Part shown: one piece after another, positions 60,701 to 64,000 of the stretch | Layout of the letters: the number at the start of each line of letters is the position of its first letter | How positions within the stretch are numbered: the first letter of the stretch is position 1 | Origin: Halegenticoccus soli | GTDB taxonomy: Archaea > Halobacteriota > Halobacteria > Halobacteriales > Haloferacaceae | NCBI RefSeq assembly: GCF_002844195.1 | Contig: NZ_PEND01000001.1 | Location: forward strand, 124,001 to 188,000 | DNA: 64,000 nt | Direction: 5' to 3' | Position numbers and translations under genes: made by a program | The notes under the pieces: model-generated | Database searches by the model: none | What the model was told of the DNA's origin: nothing | Seen by the model: the letters and a program-made list of their open reading frames with translations, nothing else

Positions 60701-60863
60701 GTCCGGGGTTCGCGTACGGGGCACGAGGAACCTTCCGTCCGTCGTCGGTCGGTTTCCAGGTAAGCCACCGCTTGACCTCCTTGAGGTCAGCGGGGTACAC
60801 ACCTGGCTCGATCTCAACTCCAATCTTGACGGAGTTGGAGTCCTCCGAACCGGGCGCCGTCAT
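57735..60863 (-). CDS. Replication protein of element B (PrimPol plus helicase plus wHTH)
   Basis: 1042 residues. The N-terminal part (about 1-230) has the PrimPol pattern: FVLIDYDDARDPETGAVHP and STSGTGIHIFARGRLPDG. A spacer with VYRKGMRGLDALQVVALEER follows. The motor (about 390-760) has a modified P-loop (ALPTTGKSHG), VVFDEFPAGTYE and LTPPALQYTRSVLALDGTP, closer to SF2 than to D5-type SF3. The end is a helix-turn-helix (GEIADQVSISERQVRDHLHT). It likely primes and unwinds DNA when the element replicates. A TATA-like box near 60885-60899 suits a leaderless start. Confidence 0.85.
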   Translation of the reverse strand: MTAPGSEDSNSVKIGVEIEPGVYPADLKEVKRWLTWKPTDDGRKVPRAPYANPGRPDLFVSAQDPELWTDFETAERWADHLPDHGVAFNIPDRKEYPEDPFVLIDYDDARDPETGAVHPVVREHLERASSYADVSTSGTGIHIFARGRLPDGVKAINAALPKVDGFPDAEIEVYDSGRYSAMTGDHLTDTPRETTDCQAFIEDLAEEYATVAEGTPDELTREPERSREEIADVEITTDLKDVFDAIQHIGPRDIRLRSTVTHKRADGSKSLDPSWASSKSGTRLAQVGDGWVYRKGMRGLDALQVVALEERIISDVNDYPSGEAFWEAVDALRARGAHIPEFEPGEEAPEPVAVLPDSDRAKAAASGWDWQHAAGAHTHDTDLSITAARDRTQTAIADALKAGDQVLIEALPTTGKSHGTVQAVAETGEPTTILTTRGHKEQYGQMREWCDAVGLSHYTLPSFARDCDTANGEHGEDWAETVRDWYQRGATPQEIHKNAEYELGEPLPCQRHEGQECPYTSKWRFDPDEYDVLIGHYAHGYKRKVTQGRAVVFDEFPAGTYETPLAGQRLAGAITYYLQVTDAVPFDDYTDLIENRRDEERRAEALAWFADQDLETDGELVFGDRQADARAPLAVFTILAGSGEELGNGWERAELCEHSIGLYDRENGVVWLLTPPALQYTRSVLALDGTPTPALWELSLGTRLNHRQVLTDVERREYLRDVLNLNLIRTTDAVKPYNSADHVSVNQDAALLDAITDQHRESPAVITTSTALDQYEANGLLELGNDGEVLDGPASATGYYGNVLGSNKFGETRLGAVIGSNHYGDGYIKRWGAYAGKAVERGEEKGTGLSYGSFGDQVLQHMREHETLQAVMRFGRDGNGATVYVHTDTLPDWVPVAGEGRVLTTWSDGMREVIDAAAELDEWRTGEIADQVSISERQVRDHLHTLQERGYLEVRHEDRGFTWLDTGLHRVNEHGEVELEPVDIDDLTEVEVAEVMRSSYYTWEFRKNGQSLVGYAVDDSISEGGAVNGGGTRLVQGGQPPG

Positions 60864-60982
60864 GCCCAGACCCCCGTTTCCTGAGCGAAATAATCATACA
60901 ACAGATATATGCCAGTGTCCGAAAACCCAGATACGCAGCCGCTTAGAGGGAAGGTGAAGGTAGGATTTGAAGAATTTCTTAC

Positions 60983-61005
60983 AAGCCTAGGCCGGGATTT
61001 GAACC
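60983..61005. repeat. Inner attachment site in tRNA-Thr
   Basis: These 23 bases form the 3' end of tRNA-Thr(GGT) plus one or two bases and are identical to 35541-35563. The element supplied this end and thereby kept the tRNA whole. Confidence 0.88.
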
Positions 61006-61055
61006 CGGGCTCTCGTCCTTACCAAGGACGCGCTTTACCGCTAAGCTACCCAGGC
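60984..61055 (-). tRNA. tRNA-Thr (anticodon GGT)
   Basis: Read on the minus strand: acceptor GCCTGGG pairs with CCTAGGC (one G-U), D arm GCTTAGCGGTAAAGC, anticodon arm CGTCC-TTGGTAA-GGACG with GGT, T arm CCGGG-TTCAAAT-CCCGG, discriminator T73 and no encoded CCA. No intron is visible. It is the target of both integrated elements. Confidence 0.97.
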
Positions 61056-61098
61056 GCGCACTCTTCCGTTTGCCGGATTCGTCTTTAGGCGTTTCGAT

Positions 61099-61773
61099 TT
61101 ACGGGTCCGTTGGAGACGACGGCACACGGTCGTCCGTCCCGTCCGCAGAGAAGGACGCGATGCGCTCCGCGGTCCCGTCGGGCAGCGCGGCCGCCGCGGG
61201 CGGGAGGTCGCCGTCGTACCCCCGGGCGAGCCCCGACGCGTAGTCCAGGAGCGCGGCCGGCGGGGCGCCCCCGTCGACGGCGCTCGTCCCGGCGGCGACG
61301 GCGAGTTCGAACACGTCCGCTTCGAGGTTCCGGTCGAGCGCCTCCCGGTCCGCCTCGGGGACCGACCGCCGCGTCGTCTGGTCCCGCCCGAACGCCCGGA
61401 CGGTCCCGACGGCGCGCTCCGCCGCCTCCGTCCGCGCGAGGAGGTAGAACCCGCGGGAGACGAACACGTCGGCGGCGAGGATCTCCATGTCAGCCCGGAC
61501 GTCCGCCTCCGAGAGCTCCGTCCACGGCTCGTCGTGTGCGAGTCCGCGGGTGAGCCAGAGCCCCTCGTAGATCAGTTGCACTCCGGCGGCCCGCTCCGCG
61601 ATGAGGTCGAGGTCCACGCCCGGGTCGAGCGCCCGCGCGCTCACGAACGTGAGCACTCCGGGGGTCATCGAAGCGTCCGCGAGGTGGTCGTAGAGCACCT
61701 CGCGCAACGCCCCCGGTTCGACGTCGGAAAGCGCCTCGCGCGCGGCTTCACGGGCCCGCACGGCGTCGTCCAT
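61099..61773 (-). CDS. Uncharacterised haloarchaeal protein (224 aa)
   Basis: MDDAVRAREAAREALSDVEP, then LADASMTPGVLTFVSARALD and AERAAGVQLIYEGLWLTRGL. An all-helical protein with Asp-rich turns that recalls polyprenyl synthase-like folds (GVQLIYEG and a following D/E cluster), but the usual DDxxD motifs are lacking. Common in haloarchaea as far as I know, without function. The 60 bases between starts separate it from the divergent enoyl-CoA hydratase gene. Confidence 0.75.
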   Translation of the reverse strand: MDDAVRAREAAREALSDVEPGALREVLYDHLADASMTPGVLTFVSARALDPGVDLDLIAERAAGVQLIYEGLWLTRGLAHDEPWTELSEADVRADMEILAADVFVSRGFYLLARTEAAERAVGTVRAFGRDQTTRRSVPEADREALDRNLEADVFELAVAAGTSAVDGGAPPAALLDYASGLARGYDGDLPPAAAALPDGTAERIASFSADGTDDRVPSSPTDP

Positions 61774-61833
61774 TACGCCGGCCTAGCGGGGGGAAGGGCA
61801 AAGACCTTTGGAAACGCCCCGACTGCTGAGACC

Positions 61834-62658
61834 ATGATTCGCACGACGGACGCGGGCGAGCTCCGGGTCGTCACGTTCGATCGTCCCCGCCGCCGCAACG
61901 CCCTCCGGCCGACCGACCTCGACGCGCTGGAGGCGGCCGTGACCGACGCCGACGCGCCGGTCGTGTACCTCCGGGGGGCCGGCGACGCCTTCTGCGCCGG
62001 CGCGGACCTCGACGCGGTGGTCGACCTGGACGATCCGGCGGCGTTCGCGCGCCGCGGTCAGCGCGTCGCCGACGCGATCGAGTCCGCCGAGTCGGTCGTC
62101 GTCGCCGGGATCAACGGGGCGGCGCGGGGCGGCGGGGTGGAGCTCGCGCTCGCCTGCGATCTCCGCGTCGCGACGCCGGCGGCGACGTTCGCCGAGCCGG
62201 GCGTGCGGTTCGGGCTGTTCGGTGCGTGGGGCGGGACGATCCGGCTCCCGCGTGCGCTCCGCGAGGGGGACGCGCTCGACTTCGCGCTCTCGGGTCGCGT
62301 CGTCGACGCCGAGGAGGCGCTCAGGATCGGCCTCGTCTCGCGGATCGTCCCCGATCCTCGCGCGGTCGCAGAGGAGATCGCGGCGAACAAACCCGACGCC
62401 GTCCGGACCGTCAAAGAGCGTCTGCGGGACCGTCGAAGCCGAGACGAGCGGGCGGTGGCGGAGGCGATCGCGTTCGAACGGCTGGTGGAGCGGTACGCCG
62501 GCGACATCGCCGCGGACAGGGGCGACCGCGCCGTCCAGGGAGGCGATCCCGGGGGGGCTGGGGCCGCAGATCCCGCGGGTCCGGGACCCGCGAACGACGC
62601 GAGCGACGCGGACGACGGTGAAAGAGGGGACGACAGCGGGGACGAACCTCGTTCCTGA
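61834..62658 (+). CDS. Enoyl-CoA hydratase/isomerase family protein
   Basis: 274 residues. The crotonase fold shows AGDAFCAGADLDAVVDLD and the oxyanion loop INGAARGGGVELALACDLRV. The two catalytic Glu of hydratases are missing: FAEPGVRFGLFGAWGG has Gly for the first and DALDFALSGR has Asp for the second. It may act on another acyl-CoA reaction. About 55 residues of Gly/Asp-rich disordered tail follow the fold. ATG 61834 was chosen because homology begins there. Confidence 0.85.
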   Translation: MIRTTDAGELRVVTFDRPRRRNALRPTDLDALEAAVTDADAPVVYLRGAGDAFCAGADLDAVVDLDDPAAFARRGQRVADAIESAESVVVAGINGAARGGGVELALACDLRVATPAATFAEPGVRFGLFGAWGGTIRLPRALREGDALDFALSGRVVDAEEALRIGLVSRIVPDPRAVAEEIAANKPDAVRTVKERLRDRRSRDERAVAEAIAFERLVERYAGDIAADRGDRAVQGGDPGGAGAADPAGPGPANDASDADDGERGDDSGDEPRS

Positions 62659-62684
62659 CGGTCCGGACGGCGTCGGAGGGCCGA

Positions 62685-63518
62685 TCAGAGCCCGAGCGGC
62701 TGCGGCGCCGGCGGCATCGAGCGCTTGTGGGCGCTCGCGTCCACCAGCGAGACCACGCGCTCGATCTGCTCTTCGGTCACGCCGAGGTGCCGGACGGTGG
62801 CGGCCTTCGACAGCGGACCGTCGACGTGTAGCGCGAGGACGGCGTCGAGCGTGTCGTAGTCGAGCCCCATCTCCTCCTCGTCGGTCTGTCCCGTCCACAT
62901 TTCGGCCGAGGGCGTCTTCGTCACGAGGTCGTCGGCGACGCCGACGTGGGCCGCCAGCTGGCGGACCTGCTGCTTGTAGAGGGTGCCGATGGGGTTGCAG
63001 TCGACCGCCTGATCGCCGTACTTGGTGAAGTATCCGGTGAGCGCCTCGCTCCGGTTGCCCGTCCCGAGGACGATTCGGTTCTCGTGGTTGGCGACGAAGT
63101 AGCTCAGGACGGCCCGCGTCCGGACGCGGACGTTCCCCGCCGCCGTCTGATCGCCGGCGGCCTCCGGGAGCGCGTCGAAGAACCGCTCGACGATGGGGTT
63201 GATCTCGATCACGTCGTACTCGATTCCCAGCGTCTGCGCCACGCGTTCGGCGTCGCTCATGTTCTCGTCCGTGTTGACCCGGGAGGGGAGGACGAGAGCG
63301 TGGAGTCCGCCCTCGCCGAGCGCCTCGACCGCGAGGTGCGCGGTCAGGGTGCTGTCGATACCGCCCGAGAGTCCGAGAACTGCGCCGTCGGCGTTCGCCG
63401 CGTCGACGGTGTCGCGGACGAACGAGACGACGTGCTCGCGGGTCGCTTCCAGTTCGTCGTCCGAGAGACGGAGGTCGAGCGGCGCCGAGTCGGACAGAAC
63501 GGTTGCCTCGTTGCTCAT
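62685..63518 (-). CDS. nadE: NAD+ synthase
   Basis: 277 residues. The PP-loop LGLSGGIDSTLTAHLAVEAL (about residues 49-68) activates nicotinate adenine dinucleotide with ATP. NRSEALTGYFTKYGDQAVDC and KTPSAEMWTGQTDEEEMGLD are typical of ammonia-dependent archaeal NadE. It forms NAD in the cytoplasm. A TATA-like GGCTATTAGT (minus, about 63546-63555) would give a leader of only a few bases. Confidence 0.96.
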   Translation of the reverse strand: MSNEATVLSDSAPLDLRLSDDELEATREHVVSFVRDTVDAANADGAVLGLSGGIDSTLTAHLAVEALGEGGLHALVLPSRVNTDENMSDAERVAQTLGIEYDVIEINPIVERFFDALPEAAGDQTAAGNVRVRTRAVLSYFVANHENRIVLGTGNRSEALTGYFTKYGDQAVDCNPIGTLYKQQVRQLAAHVGVADDLVTKTPSAEMWTGQTDEEEMGLDYDTLDAVLALHVDGPLSKAATVRHLGVTEEQIERVVSLVDASAHKRSMPPAPQPLGL

Positions 63519-64000
63519 CGGTCGCCTCGTAGGGGCGCGACCGACTAATAGCCACCCTCTCCGCCGATCTTTTCGAACGTTCGTCCACTCGACGGAGGAC
63601 GTCCGGCGGGATCGGACCGCGACCGTCGCTTCGACTCGGAGCGTCGAGGTGCGTCCCGCGCCGTCGAGCCGGGTGCGAGGCGGGCGCGCGAAGAACGACT
63701 CAGGAGGATCCGCCCGCCTCGCTGTCAGAGGAACCGCGTGACCCGTGGAGGGTCACCTGAACGTTCGTCGTATGCGATAAATGCTTTCTGGCGGCGGGTC
63801 CGCCGCACGGGTCGAGGGGAGGAAACGGGTGTGTCAGAAACCGCTGGTCGCGCGCTTCCTCCCGTTCGGGCCTCGGAGTTCGTAACTGATATGCTTTTTG
63901 TCGGAACGAGACAAATCGACAGCGAGACGACTGCGCCCGACTAGACGAGTTATTATCGAATACACCTAATAGCTGTTCTCCTGTGAGTTCCACCCCCGAT
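63519..64000. other. Right-end intergenic region
   Basis: No gene is recognised. There is a hairpin GTGACCC-GTGGA-GGGTCAC at 63737-63755 and TATA-like stretches CGATAAATGC (63775-63784) and GAGTTATTATCG (63946-63957), so a transcript may start near the right edge. Confidence 0.4.

Larger units (their letters stand above)
35541..61005. mobile_element. Integrated element B in tRNA-Thr, with defence island
   Basis: Bounded by the 23-base direct repeat AAGCCTAGGCCGGG... at 35541-35563 and 60983-61005, the latter being the 3' end of tRNA-Thr. It carries an integrase (left), a PrimPol/helicase gene (right, minus), many small regulators, a short Argonaute operon and a type I restriction system. Size about 25.4 kb. 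No capsid or conjugation gene is recognised, so it looks like an integrated plasmid or satellite. Confidence 0.88.

Noticed and set aside
26270-61005. CRISPR array or cas genes in the defence island
   Set aside because: No regularly spaced direct repeats and no Cas-like protein were seen in the whole window.

Overview
The window is chromosomal DNA of a haloarchaeon (class Halobacteria). The base composition is GC-rich, the proteins are acidic, and many genes have a TATA box about 25 bases before the start codon with little or no leader. The gene content is archaeal: aIF2 gamma, Rpo7, Spt4, GTP-dependent dephospho-CoA kinase, S24e and a fused Kae1-Bud32. The nearest genus cannot be told from the sequence alone.

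Bases 1-25000 are mainly core genome. After the end of an AAA ATPase and a PhnP-like hydrolase come the translation/transcription cluster (3273-8396) and an inosine-triphosphatase-like enzyme. A molybdate/tungstate uptake locus follows (10443-14952): a MOT1-type permease divergent from tupABC and a ModE-like regulator, with a 9+9 palindrome in the divergent gap. Next are a TrkA protein, two membrane proteins, a long polypyrimidine tract, an arsR-arsC-type operon with a palindromic operator, a small secreted Q/N/D-rich protein, and an iron block. In the iron block two Dps proteins diverge from a siderophore-type binding lipoprotein, and three DtxR-like TTAGGC boxes lie between them.

From about 25100 the window turns to accessory DNA. 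An MNT-HEPN toxin-antitoxin pair stands just outside two integrated elements arranged in tandem in a tRNA-Thr(GGT) gene. The intact tRNA is at 60984-61055 (minus). Displaced copies of its 3' end lie at 35541-35563 (23 bases) and 26270-26282 (13 bases), each about 50 bases before a tyrosine integrase gene. Element A (about 9.3 kb) and element B (about 25.4 kb) share one plan: integrase at the left, a large PrimPol/helicase-type replication gene at the right on the opposite strand, and different cargo between. Element A carries membrane proteins (CNNM/CorC, DUF2270) and its replication gene is frameshifted. Element B carries a defence island.

The most notable system is in element B at 39040-44408: a Panacea-like protein and a PIN-like nuclease, then a tightly packed three-gene operon. 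That operon encodes an APAZ-like/N-terminal Argonaute partner with a Cys/His cluster, a MID-PIWI protein without a catalytic tetrad (a short Argonaute), and a protein with a large soluble domain and three C-terminal membrane segments. The layout parallels the Aga1-Ago-Aga2 abortive-infection system described in Sulfolobus, but here in a haloarchaeal integrative element. The same island holds a two-gene type I restriction system in which the methylase is fused to a half specificity subunit, a divergent HEPN (DUF4209-like) protein, and a DUF2971-like protein.

Right of the tRNA the core genome resumes with an uncharacterised haloarchaeal gene, an enoyl-CoA hydratase-family protein without the usual catalytic glutamates, and NAD synthetase.
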